Of a stretch of DNA of 64,000 bases, positions 10,761 to 20,608 are shown one piece after another. Every line of letters starts with the position of its first letter. Positions within the stretch are counted from its first letter, which is position 1. The stretch is taken from assembly GCA_949825065.1 (NCBI GenBank), contig OX463864.1:15079327-15143326 (forward strand). Direction: 5' to 3'. Below the pieces are notes generated by a model that worked only from the letters and a program-made list of their open reading frames with translations, was not told the origin of the DNA and did not search any database. Both the position numbers and the translations under genes were made by a program. Origin of the DNA: Odontocerum albicorne (taxonomy: Eukaryota; Arthropoda; Insecta; Trichoptera; Odontoceridae).

Positions 10761-11044
10761 CTCGGACTGCATAGATCCCCCGGTCCGTATGGTCAACTGA
10801 GGCTGTTGGAATATGTACCATAGATGGAATCATACTCGCTGGGACACTTTGGAAGAGTGTGATTGAAGGTATTATGTTCCAAAATAAAGAAGATACTCCA
10901 AAACAGTGATTACTAAACTTTTTGATATTGCAACTCATATCGATAATCGTGAGTTTAAGGCTGAAAATTGGTGTTTTTATAAAATAATTCTACAGTTTTA
11001 TATGTGAGAAATGTGAACGTATGTGAGCGTACAAAATTCTATAT

Positions 11045-11440
11045 TTAGTCGGCGACCGTAGTCTAATGGTTAGGCGGACGACCCAGGTTTCATTTCTAGT
11101 GGATTCACTTCCGGATTGTTTTACTTTTAGACCATTTTACATCTGAATTTCTGTTTTTTTAGCTTAAATGCTGCTTATCATATTTTTACAGCGATATTCA
11201 ACAATGCGAAAATAACGCTTTGTAAAAAAAACTTTGTCCGACGAAAGGCTGCAGCAAATTAAACTTGATGGTCGTCTTGAATCTCCTTGCCATCGAATCT
11301 TTGGGTTTGGTCTATCAAGACTGTGTGATTGTTGAAGGGCAACCGTTTGCAAACAATAAACCAATACATGCAAAGGCATCTTCCATCCACAGGATTTCTG
11401 ACAATCATACTCAATTAAGAGGGATAGGCTATCGGTTCCT
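11045..11440 (+). mobile_element. SINE2-like repeat, copy 1
   Basis: The head reads GTCTAATGGTTAGGCGGACG, then CCAGGTTTCATTTC, a decayed tRNA-like A and B box pair, and the body continues for ~330 bp. It matches 15300-15735 throughout, including CTGCAGCARATTAAA, 'ATACATGCAAARGC' and 'TCTTCCATYCACAGGAT'. The two copies define a ~400-430-bp family. Confidence 0.7.
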
Positions 11441-11647
11441 ATACGTTGCAATGCTGAACATAGCAGGTTTTCTGAAAGAGCTAGAACATGATTGCCAGCT
11501 GCGGGCAGGGGGTTGGCGGATGTCCGATTTCTACTATGCAATAAATACTTTCTGTATTTATTATAACTTTTAAAATTAAACATATAAATTACTCCCCTAC
11601 CTAACTAGGCGTATGACTCCCTAAAGCAGGTAGGTAAAACATATTTA

Positions 11648-11812
11648 GAGCATCCCGCTGGAACCCTGATTTATTTATAAAGGATTCCAGTCTGATTTTC
11701 ACTTAAGGCCTCTTTAATACCTTTCTGGTTGATAAAAAGAGATTGCCACATGGCGATAACTCCGCCAGGTTGTACTGTATACAACGAAAGTGTAATGCAA
11801 TACAATACAAAA
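11648..11812 (+). mobile_element. SINE1, 5'-truncated
   Basis: Keeps CCCGCTGGAACCCTGATTT, the body 'CACTTAAGGCCTCTTTAA' and tail 'AGAGATTGCCACATGGCGAT' followed by GCCAGGTTGTACTGTATAC. The tRNA-like head is missing. Confidence 0.8.
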
Positions 11813-11819
11813 TAACAGT

Positions 11820-12480
11820 CATAAGTATGAAAAAAAAAGCACCATAATCACATTACACAAAAAAAGATTTTAAATCAGACATTAATTATACAAAAAATCA
11901 TTCATTGATTTGTAATTTGACGTTTTATTTGTATATTTTGTTAAAAACTATTAAACCCCAGTTCTTTGCGACCCCCCATCTAACCTCTGGCAACCCTCCT
12001 AAGAGATCACGACCCACCAAGTAGAAACCACTGTCCTAGAAGCATGTATTTGACATTGTTGAAAATGCTCAATTTTCAGACGCCGTTTAGTGACAGTCAA
12101 CTACCTACCTTAAGAGCAGCTTGATGACTATTCATGTGACGAAATGTTATTATTCTGAAAGCCTTCAGATTATCATCTGCGTGTTGTTCTGAAGGCATTG
12201 AATTGAATCCATGGTTCTGAAGGCATTAAATTGAATTCAGCAACACACAAGGTCCTGTCGAAAAACTTTTTAGCCCTGTTTGGCTCGATTCACCGCTGAC
12301 ATGGCGGATTCAATGCAGACATCAATCCATCAGCAGACGATCTCCTTAACCTAAATGGTAAGGAATCTGCTATCTCCTTTTGGTAGCTCGTTCGATTCAC
12401 ATTTTTTAAATCTGATTTTCATTGAAGATTCCTTGATTGGAATTGGATATTTGTATTGTATTTTAATATAATTTCGTCGT
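11820..12480. other. No clear feature; short internal duplication
   Basis: 'GGTTCTGAAGGCATT' plus 'AATTGAAT' occurs twice near 12190-12240. Otherwise no frame or repeat match was recognised. Confidence 0.35.
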
Positions 12481-12483
12481 ATA

Positions 12484-12955
12484 CAGGCGGGCTTATTGCC
12501 ATGTGAAAGTGCATGGGCACGTGGTAATGCAATGAACTTCCATGTGGAAGGTCGCCGGTTTGAACCCCATTCTGTGCTAGTCACCTCGAATAACACAGGC
12601 ATTTTACCCCTAGTAATAAAAAAGAAAGAAAAAAAAAAGGCGATATTTCCCGATCGTCTGTCTTACTTCGGTGTGCCATCATATCCAATACAGCGGTGTG
12701 GTTGGTGAGATTGCTGGCATGCAACGACTCAATCACTTCAAAAAATCTCCACGGCACAACTTCGCTTTCCGACTGAAGTGACAGTGGTGAGGGGATTCTC
12801 GACTACGAGGTCCAACAACGACGACGATTGCCACGTAGCACTTTTCCAACCAAACAAAAAGTTGTTCAAGAGGCCTTAAGTAAAAACTAGACTGGATTTT
12901 TTTTTAAATCTGGTGTCGAACGGAAATTGAATTAATTTAAGGAACATTATTTTAA
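12484..12955 (-). mobile_element. SINE1 interrupted by SINE3
   Basis: The tail part 12484-12505 (GCGGGCTTATTGCCATGTG) and the body 12827-12955 (CAACCAAACAAAAAGTTG, 'AAGAGGCCTTAAGTAAAAAC') are one minus-strand SINE1. SINE3 sits between a duplicated ATTGCCAYGTR target. Confidence 0.85.
12506..12826 (+). mobile_element. SINE3 inserted in SINE1
   Basis: A tRNA-like head has 'GGGCACGTGGTAATGCAATG' and a B-box-like GGTTTGAACCCC. A body of ~230 bp ends near 'AACAACGACGACG'. An 11-bp target duplication (ATTGCCATGTG 12495-12505, ATTGCCACGTA 12827-12837) marks both ends. A second copy is at 31932-32317 and a relic at 38440-38600. Confidence 0.8.
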
Positions 12956-12959
12956 TCTC

Positions 12960-13440
12960 TTTTTACCTAAGCGAAGATATTTTAGCTGACCCTGGTATTC
13001 AAAATATCGCAGCCTCAATCAACAACTCCATCAAGTCTACAGTCACTGGATCTCCTATTCATCATCAGCCCAGTTCATTCTAATGATGGATACAGAGATG
13101 CTTCCTGTTTCCATACACTTTTGTGATATCATCCAACAATAATACTTAGGGTATTTCCATATTTCTTTTCACTGTCAATGGTCGCCACTCCAGTAGATTC
13201 TGGGTCTTCTTATTATCGGTACATCTGGAAATGTGCCCTGTTCAGTTGTACTTCCAGTTGTCCCCTCTTTTTTTATAATCAGCTTATCGCGGGCGACCTG
13301 TTCGAGTTCTACTGAGTACACTCAGTTGGCTCAGTTCGAGTTCTACTGAGCCAACGGAGAACCTTAAAACGTTTTTAAATGCCAACTAGTCAGCGAAGGT
13401 TGTTTAAAAAAACGTCGAATCTTCCTTCACATTTCGTTAT
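12960..13440. other. Mostly unassigned; small hairpin
   Basis: A duplicated TTCGAGTTCTACTGAG lies near 13300-13346, and GTTGGCTCAG pairs with CTGAGCCAAC to form a short hairpin. No frame recognised. Confidence 0.35.
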
Positions 13441-13739
13441 TAAACTTTATTAAGTTGGTCGTCGTTATTTCGTAGGCTTACAATTTTACGACGCCACAAA
13501 TAATGGCAGACGAAATATAGATAGAAGACATTGGAGAAGCAGTAATTGAAATCAGAGGTACATTCCACGGAAGACAGGTAGATCCACCACTCGACATCGT
13601 CTCAGATTTACGATACTAGAAATAATATTGCATCTATAGATATTTTTATTGTCTGTTCTAAGAAGCATACTTCCTTGGCAGAGACGGATTGAGGACATTT
13701 TAAACTTATTGTATTACATTATTTTTTTCCGTTAACTTT

Positions 13740-13930
13740 TAGACAACGAACAATCTTTAAAAACGCCTCCGAGTTTTGTTGAACTTCATACTAGAATATT
13801 TAAATATAAATTACTTTGTTATTCCACTACATATAATATATTAATACCCGCGACACGTGTTTCTTCCTACTATCCTGAGGTTTTCTTCAGACGAAATGAT
13901 CCCGGTTTATTACGATATTTATAGTTAGAT
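13740..13930 (-). repeat. Penelope-like repeat (family X), best copy
   Basis: Shares TAAATTACTTTGTTATTCCA, 'TTAATACCCGCGACACGTGT' and 'CGAAATGATCCCGGTTTA' with the copies at 2061 and 52490. Its minus strand reads CTGAAGA, a stem, GAAACACGTGTC and GCGGG, the layout of a small hammerhead ribozyme as found in Penelope-like elements. Confidence 0.65.
13846..13896 (-). ncRNA. Hammerhead-ribozyme-like motif (family X)
   Basis: Minus strand: stem I strand TTCGT (13891-13895), core CTGAAGA (13884-13890), an imperfect stem II (CCTC with GTAGG), GAAAC, palindromic stem III ACACGTGT (13853-13860), H17 = C at 13852 and the stem I partner GCGGG (13847-13851). Predicted cleavage lies between 13852 and 13851. 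The stem II pairs next to the core are poor, so this copy is probably inactive. Confidence 0.5.
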
Positions 13931-13959
13931 CAGACTGGTGTCACGTAACATCAGAAGTG

Positions 13960-14190
13960 ACGACCTCTGTGGTCCAGTTGGTAAGACGCATGTCTCCCAA
14001 TCCGGAGGTTACAGATTCAATTCCTGTTGGAACCCATATTTTTTTTAAAGGATTCCAGTCTGGTGTTCACTTAAGGCCTTTTGAACATGTTTCTGATTGT
14101 TTGGAAGATATTGCAACATGGCAATAAGCCCGCCAGGTTGTACTGTATAGGTATATAGCGTAAGTGTAATACATTACAATATAAATGCAT
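13960..14190 (+). mobile_element. SINE1, full length, diverged
   Basis: Starts ACGACCTCTGTGGTCCAG with tRNA-like boxes (TGGTCCAGTTGG and GATTCAATTCC). Body and tail are present, ending 'CGCCAGGTTGTACTGTATAG'. Confidence 0.85.
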
Positions 14191-14385
14191 GTGTGTGTTT
14201 AAGATGGGTGAAACCTTCAGCATTCTTTCGTTATTTATTCATTTTTATTTTTGCTTATGGCTTTGCGTATTTCTAATAACTTTTAATTGATAGTGTTTTA
14301 TGATTTTCGGGACACGTCAAATTTTAACTTTGTTTTTTTTTTTAATCATGATTTTTTCTATATTGTATTGTATAACACTATCCTT

Positions 14386-14572
14386 GTACACAGTACAACC
14401 TGGCGGACTTATATTCATGTGACAATCTCTTCCAACCAATCAGAAATGTCGAAGAAGCGTTAAGTGCAAAGCAGACTGGAATCCTTTTTTTTTATCTTAT
14501 CTAGGTTTCATAGGGATTTATACCCGCAACCTCCGGGTCGAGAGACTCACCAATTAAGTCACAGAGGTCGCC
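14386..14572 (-). mobile_element. SINE1, minus copy
   Basis: Reads CAGTACAACCTGGCGGACTT on the plus strand, then the body and ACAGAGGTCG at the head end. The B box is mutated (GGGATTTATACCC). Confidence 0.85.
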
Positions 14573-14579
14573 TATAATA

Positions 14580-15190
14580 TGGTGTGCAAATTCTGAAAAA
14601 TTGTTATTAGTTAAACAACGCTTATGTCCTTGTATTTTAGTGCATACAAAATACTTCGCTCCTGGGATCTCCGCGGCCCAGAGGAGTGCTATTTTAAATT
14701 AAGGAAGACGACTACTTGAAAATGAAGTAAATACACTAGAATAAAGGATATGCTTTGTTAACTATATCATAAGTGCACGGTAAATTAATAAATAAATAAT
14801 CATGGTTTATATTTTTAAGTAACATTATATTGTTGCCAAATTATACCCCGAAATGGTATGATATAAAATATTGAGGTATATAACTACCCTCCAGAAGTTG
14901 TGATACCTTTTGGCTTCAAAAATCAAAATGACAAAAATTCAAAAAAACTTATACATACTCCGAAGATTTTTTTTTTAGAGAAATTTCAAAAACGATAAAA
15001 GAAGCTGAGAGCATCCGGACTTTTTGTTGTCAATGTGTGTTGTTGAAGTGAAGAAAATAAATAAATATATCAGATGTAGAATGTCTCGTGAACTCGCGGT
15101 GCTTCATCGCCCGTGTTGGCGATACTTCCCCGCTTGTGAATAAACAATACTCGCATGTCAAGCGCGGGCGAGTAATGTTACCAAACAATA
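14580..15190. other. No recognisable feature
   Basis: Unassigned single-copy-looking DNA with moderately GC-rich patches near 14665 and 15100. Confidence 0.35.
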
Positions 15191-15194
15191 TCTT

Positions 15195-15290
15195 TTACCA
15201 GACTGGTACCCATTTTAATTTTATTTATTTAGAGTGACAGCGGGATTCGAGCCCGAAACACCTGGGTGGAAGTTGTGTCAACAGCTAGGT
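15195..15290 (-). mobile_element. SINE1 head relic
   Basis: Contains CCAGACTGGTACCC and 'AGCGGGATTCGAGCCCG', a decayed minus-strand SINE1 body and B box; the CCACGGAGGTCG end lies beyond SINE2 at ~15735-15746. Confidence 0.5.
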
Positions 15291-15299
15291 TAGTTAAGT

Positions 15300-15735
15300 G
15301 TCTTGTCGGAGACTGTTATCTAACGGTTAGCGTGCACGTTAAGCAAACGGGCGCCCCAGGTTCGATGCCTGGCGATTTCATTTCCGAACTGGTTTTACTC
15401 TTAGACTATTTCTCATCGGAATGTATGTTTTATATATATTTCATACGCTGTTTGTTATAAATTCTTACAATGTTATTAAGCAACATAAGAACAGCGCTAC
15501 ATAAAACTGCCTAGCGAAAGACTGCAGCAGATTAAATCAACCGATCGTTTTGGAAGTCACGGGTAAATAAATCTTCTTGCCATCGGAGTTGTGGGTTTGA
15601 TCTGTCAAGAATCTGCTGAAGCGCAACAGCATTTATGTAATACACCAATACATGCAAAAGCGTCTTCCATTCACAGGATGGCTCACAATCATGCTCTATC
15701 ACAAGGGAGAGTCTATCGATATCGACCAACTATGC
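15300..15735 (+). mobile_element. SINE2-like repeat, copy 2
   Basis: The head has TATCTAACGGTTAGCGTGC and B box GGTTCGATGCC. The long body is shared with 11045-11440. SINE1-like sequence on both sides suggests insertion into an older SINE1. Confidence 0.7.
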
Positions 15736-16694
15736 CACGGAGGTCGCCAGTCCTTGAAGTTGCGAAGACTATCTTTCTTTTTCCGACACCACTTTGACAG
15801 ACAACTCTCACCTAGTCCAGTCCAGTACGCTCCTGGTGTTTATAAAACCAGCTCTGTCCGGCAGCTGCCGCGGTGTTGCAAGAACTGTCAGATGCCTTGA
15901 TATACGTTTGATATACGATATCATAATATTTGATTTCAAAGATTACCAACTTATTTCATCATACACTTAAATGAGAGACGACTAAACACCTGAGTGGACC
16001 TAGCCTAGATAAATTAAGATACTAATAATACGAGATAAAAAGACATGTGAATAAAAAAATTAAGAATAATAATAATAGGACAATTTATATATAGCGTCGT
16101 TTAGATCAGTGTTTTTCAAACTTTTTCATAGTGCATCCCCAAAAATTTGAAAAAAGAAATGTAAAGATCCCCTAAAAATAAGTTTTTAGCTACCAACAGT
16201 ACTACATTTTCCAATTGTTTTTATTATTTAATAAGCCTAATGCCGTTAAGCCGAAAACGAAACTAAACATACAGTGATTGTAAAGTGAAAACGAAACAAA
16301 ACACACATGTATATGCAAGAGTTATTGCATAACGTCAGGAGTATTAAAAAAAATTTCAAGTCCCCACTTATTTGAGTTCTGATTAAATTGACGATGCAAA
16401 CGATGAGGTTAAGCAGAACTATCCAATTAGAATACAATGAATTTAACATCGTTAGGGATGCCACTTCACTAGTTAAAATTAAACAAAAAATCTATGACCG
16501 TTAAGTGAAAATGAAACGCAAAATATTATTCGATTTTTTAAAAACATCAAACAGTGAAAAGTAAACAGATTTACAAACAAATGAATATTAATTTCCTGTC
16601 ATTGTTGAAATTGACCTTTGCAATTACATTAAACGCTTTTTAATAAAATGGCGGGATGCATATTGATTCTGATACAAATCATTTGAATATAATT

Positions 16695-17540
16695 TTTTTT
16701 CATGTTGGGTGATTGAGTTTTGTTTTTAAAGATGCACCGTATGCGTCTCCTCACTAGATGGTGTTATTGTTAAAGCAAGAAGTTATTTGATGCGATGGGC
16801 GAGGGTTTTTGACATTGTTTCTCCGTGGTGGGAGAAAAATAAGAACCTGGTAGTAAGAATTATATTTACATGACATTAATTGTTCTTTATAAAATAATAA
16901 TTACAATTGACAAGTCTCAAGGAGGGACTTAGGATAAAGTTGATTTATATCTATAGTACCTATACCAGTATTTAGTCACCTTTAAATATTTATTTAGTTA
17001 ATAATAATTTTTTTAACGTGTTCCTCGCGGGAAGCACAAACGCCTGTGATCTGATCTGTAGCATTCCTTTGTGTATTTTACGTAATGTTTAGTTTATCTC
17101 CTTTATTTAATGAGTCTCCTTAAGAGTAATGACTATTATTTATTATCAGAAAATTACTTGAATGTCATGTTTACTTGGTGGTGTAATCAAATATCAGTGG
17201 TTCTAAACAAAATACGCGTTTAATTTAGAAATTAAAAAACGCCGAAATTGTGCCACGCACAGGATTCGTGGAATTTGATTTTTAACGCGGTGTACAGGTT
17301 AATAACAATTATGGCATGGTCATAGAATCCATATTGTAAAATTCATATTTTTTCCTAATACGGGAGAGTTTTCTTCTTTCTGTAGAATGGCGGCAAGCAA
17401 ACAACTTCCCCACGACAACTCAAAAATCCTTGCCCGTCGCACCAGATAACTTCTTGCTTTAACAATAACACAATCCAGAGAGGAGACAGCACAGCGGTGC
17501 CTCTATAAAAATTAACCACCCAACATGAAAAAAAAATCTT
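16695..17540. repeat. Long-armed inverted repeat inside the hAT
   Basis: 16695-16815 is the reverse complement of about 17425-17540. Shared blocks include TTTTCATGTTGGGTG, GTGTTATTGTTAAAGCAAGA and AGTTAT.TG.TGCGA.GGGC. The arms are ~80% alike around a ~600-bp spacer: a fold-back element or a product of hAT rearrangement. Confidence 0.65.
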
Positions 17541-17771
17541 CAATGAAAATGTCATCCTGTTCTGCCGATAGGCACCCCACCCCTCCACTCATGTTTAATA
17601 TTAGATATGGGTGGAATGCATATTAAAAACCTTATGCTTCTTTCTCTGGCTGACATATAAATTAAAATTGATCCTGAGCCCAATCAAATTAAATCACTGG
17701 TAGGATCCGATTCTATTTTCACAAAAAATGTTGCATTTGATTAATAAATAAAATGTTTATCGCTGTAAAGC

Positions 17772-18276
17772 ATTGGTTTCCTTAGAAAGTGGTGTCGTTA
17801 TATAGCGCATGTAACAAAACATTGTCTATGCAAATAATATGGCGTGGTTTCCTAGAGAGCGTTGGTTGTGTCGTTATACGTGCGCTAGCACGTAACCTAC
17901 ATTGTCGATGCAAACAAATGGCGCTGGTTTCCTAGAGTGCGTTGGTTGTAAGTGTAATGTCAAACACCAATGCTGCCATTTTCCCGTGTAGCGGACACCG
18001 TTTTAAAATAAAAGATGAGTGCAAACGTAATTTGGACCAGCGAAAATGACAAAATATTGATTGATTTTGTAAGAAATAATGAAACTTTATATAATGTGAA
18101 AAGCAAATACTATAGAAAAGCCCAGTTGAAACAAAATATGTGCAATAATATCGAGAGCCGTCAGTTTGACGTTTCAAACTGACAGTTGTGGGTTCTCATT
18201 TCTGCCGTCTGGCGGCGCGCCAGCATCACGTCATGATGTGCGCTATATAATGAACCCGCTTTCTTAGGAAACCATA
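17772..18276 (+). mobile_element. MITE carrying a MADF frame
   Basis: The left end TGGTTTCCTTAGAAAG followed by TTATATAGCGCATG is inverted at the right end (CATGATGTGCGCTATATAAT, CTTTCTTAGGAAACCA). The left end is partly repeated twice more at ~17846 and ~17925 (GGTTTCCTAGAGNGCGTTGG). An internal GTCAGTTTG/CAAACTGAC hairpin lies at 18161-18184. The encoded MADF domain suggests a PIF/Harbinger source, but no 3-bp target duplication is clear. Confidence 0.65.
18015..18182 (+). CDS. MADF/Myb-SANT-like DNA-binding fragment, 55 codons
   Basis: From ATG 18015 the frame reads MSANVIWTSENDKILIDFVR, then NNETLYNVKSKYYRK and AQLKQNMCNNI, and stops at TGA 18180. The pattern 'W....D..LI.FV..N..LYN..SK.Y.....K...W..I' is that of MADF domains in insect transcription factors and in the accessory protein of PIF/Harbinger transposons. 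Only the first ~45 residues of a usual ~85-residue domain are present; the frame then runs into the hairpin and ends. It may be the first exon of a transposon protein. There is no evidence of expression. Confidence 0.5.
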   Translation: MSANVIWTSENDKILIDFVRNNETLYNVKSKYYRKAQLKQNMCNNIESRQFDVSN

Positions 18277-18279
18277 GCT

Positions 18280-18900
18280 TAAGGGACACGACTCAATGAT
18301 ATATATGTTGTATACAGAGAAGGATTATATAATTGTTTATTTTTATTCTAGATTGTTTGTTACCTATGTTTTCGCACGTCTTTGGATAGGCTTTCAAGGT
18401 AGTAATAAGTAATTTACTTGCTTATAAAACAAATAACAAATTAAATGATTTAATTTTTTTTCTTATTTAGCTACTAACGCTAGTATAACATGAACACCTG
18501 CATTGGCATCGTCTTAAGACACAAATGACTCACGCGTAGCATGCCAATTACAACAGAATGAATTTTGTACATTGCAATATTTTTTAACTAACATATTGAA
18601 ATCATTTATAAATATATTTTTTTTGTAATAATTAAATATTTTACGGCTCTCTAGCAGGAAAACCACGACCCTCCTAAGCAACAGTCGGCAAGCATTTTTA
18701 GTCAAGGGCCAAACAGTAAATATATGAATATATCAGTGAGACAAGATGCAAACTTGAAAATATTTACGTAGGTAGGCTTACTTAAATAACTGGCGCTGGA
18801 AACGCTGCAGAATGATAACTGCGTGGCGTCACAGCAGAAGCCATCAAATGCAAATCTATAGGACCGCCACATACGGTCGTATCTCGCAACTAATTAACTC
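18280..18900. other. hAT interior without recognised genes
   Basis: AT-rich interior. 'ACGACCCTCCTAAGCAACAG' and 'CAAGGGCCAAACAG' near 18665-18715 look like terminal sequence of another hAT relic, but no partner end was found. Confidence 0.35.
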
Positions 18901-19393
18901 TGCGGTCGGCCGTTCCGTTACAGCGCGTACTTTAAAATTTTAATGAATTTGAAATTGTAAAATCTATTCTTAGCTCGCAGGCCATACAAAAAGGAGCGGT
19001 GGGCCGTATAAAAGAAGGCGGCGGACGTAGTTTGCCGACCATTACTCTAGAGGGCCGCAACCTCTAGTTGAAAAAGTACTGGTTTAGACAGCAGACTTCT
19101 CAAGGGCGTTCATTATTTTAACTATGGTCGCCATCTGTGGTTTAAGGGTTAGCATTCACGATTTTTTCCATAATAATAATAAAATGCCAATTTATAAAGC
19201 ACCATTTAGAGAACAGACATTACTCAAGGGCGCTCTAACTTTATTATTGAAAAATATAATAAAATAAATTTAACGTATTGATAGGCTGGCGACTGCAGCC
19301 ATTATTATATTGTAAATTTCCCTGCATTTTCATAAGTTTAGGAAAAATATTTGGTAAGAAAACCACAGAAATCTTAATAAGAGAAATACAATA

Positions 19394-19603
19394 CCCGGCG
19401 GTAAGTAATACACATCGGGCTTAAGAAAGAGACTATCGGCTAACTTCGGCTTTGTAGAGCGTCGTCTCTGTCATTCATACGCGTGTTCCGTCGCGATTTG
19501 TCAGTCAATCGTGCGACAGAGACGACGATCTACAAAGCCGAAGTTAGCCGATTATGACCAGCAGTCTCTTTCTTAAGCCCGATGTGTATTACTTACCGCC
19601 GGG
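19394..19603. mobile_element. Near-perfect palindromic MITE, 210 bp
   Basis: TA (19392-19393, 19604-19605) flanks CCCGGCGGTAAGTAATACAC ... GTGTATTACTTACCGCCGGG. Both the outer 41 bp and the inner block GGCTAACTTCGGCTTTGTAG pair with their inverted partners almost perfectly. Only ~42 bases (19472-19513) form a loop, plus a ~10-base bulge in the right arm. It is a TA-targeting MITE that as RNA would form one long hairpin. Confidence 0.88.
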
Positions 19604-19609
19604 TACTGT

Positions 19610-20600
19610 AAGTATATTTTAGTTCAGTGTGTACTATATTTTTGAGTAAATAACTAGACGTTTCAGACTGAATACACAACTTGTCCTCAGAAGTCATAAG
19701 ATATATGATAAACGCTTTTCATGCCACAAGAAAGAAACAGCGAAAGCCCTGCCATAATACGCTGCCCTGTTGGATCGATTCGAATCAATCAAGAATGAAA
19801 CATCCGAACAATTGGATGACAATAAAGCAGATTTATGAAATTTTCGCTGCGTCATCAATTTCGCCTATGACGTGATATTTTATTAGAAAACAGCGCAACA
19901 CACTTCAATTACTTATTGCATATTTTTTGCAATTGCAATTCGTATACGAAAATCATTATCTCAAAAAATCGTTCACCCCACTTTGAAATAAGTACAGTAG
20001 ATCCTACATTGTCCGTTCCGACACCTCCGGATCGGCGCACTGCAATTACATCGCCGGCGGAGCGGTATTGAATTATGAAAATTACACCCGCGCTGTTATT
20101 AATTCCATATTTATGGCCGCCCGGACCGGCTAATGCCCGCGGCGCACGCTACGGGCCGTGCGAGCAAGCTGGGATATCCCAGAATCCGGAGCTGTTTCAG
20201 AGACCGACGAGAGGATACCGGATGTTTGATAACAGTCTTTCAGACATCCTTTATAAAAATCTACAATTCCTAAGTATAAGAAAATAAGTAAACATCAAAC
20301 CTAAACGCAGGAACCTTCATTCTATACATTTCATTTACTTTCCCGTTCGGAAAATGGTCCACCATTGCCAGGAAATCGATGCACTTTTAAATAGCTAGAA
20401 GATAGGCATGACTGATAGAAAACAGACCAAGTTTCGTAAGGGACAACGTCAACACAAGATGAAAACGCAATTTGGATTAAAATTATGCAACAGAAAAGTA
20501 TTCCACGTTCCCTTTTCCTTGATTTCTGTGGATTTACGAGAGCTTTATTGTGTCTTTAAATCAATAATAGTAATGTGTTCGGATTGCTGTATTCTAATGT
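19610..20600. other. Unassigned; GC-richer island 20000-20240
   Basis: 20000-20240 is richer in CpG and G+C than the surroundings (for example ATGGCCGCCCGGACCGGC) and matches no other part of the window. Open frames here show no recognisable domain. It could be a conserved regulatory element. Confidence 0.35.
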
Positions 20601-20608
20601 ATCATTGT

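Larger units (their letters stand above)
16107..19081. mobile_element. hAT-like insertion, ~2.98 kb, with 8-bp target duplication
   Basis: Starts CAGTGTTTTTCAAACTTTTT and ends GTTGAAAAAGTACTG (reverse complement CAGTACTTTTTCAAC). It is flanked by GTTTAGAT (16099-16106) and GTTTAGAC (19082-19089), an 8-bp duplication typical of hAT. The flanks join into a continuous family R repeat. I find no transposase frame inside, so it is non-autonomous or decayed. It contains an inverted repeat (16695-17540) and a MITE (17772-18276). Confidence 0.7.
16050..19250 (+). repeat. Family R copies around the hAT element
   Basis: 'ACAATTTATATATAGCGTCG' before 16099 and 'GCAGACTTCTCAAGGGCG' after 19089 are two halves of one family R copy split by the hAT. 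A second copy follows at 19180-19370. Confidence 0.65.
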
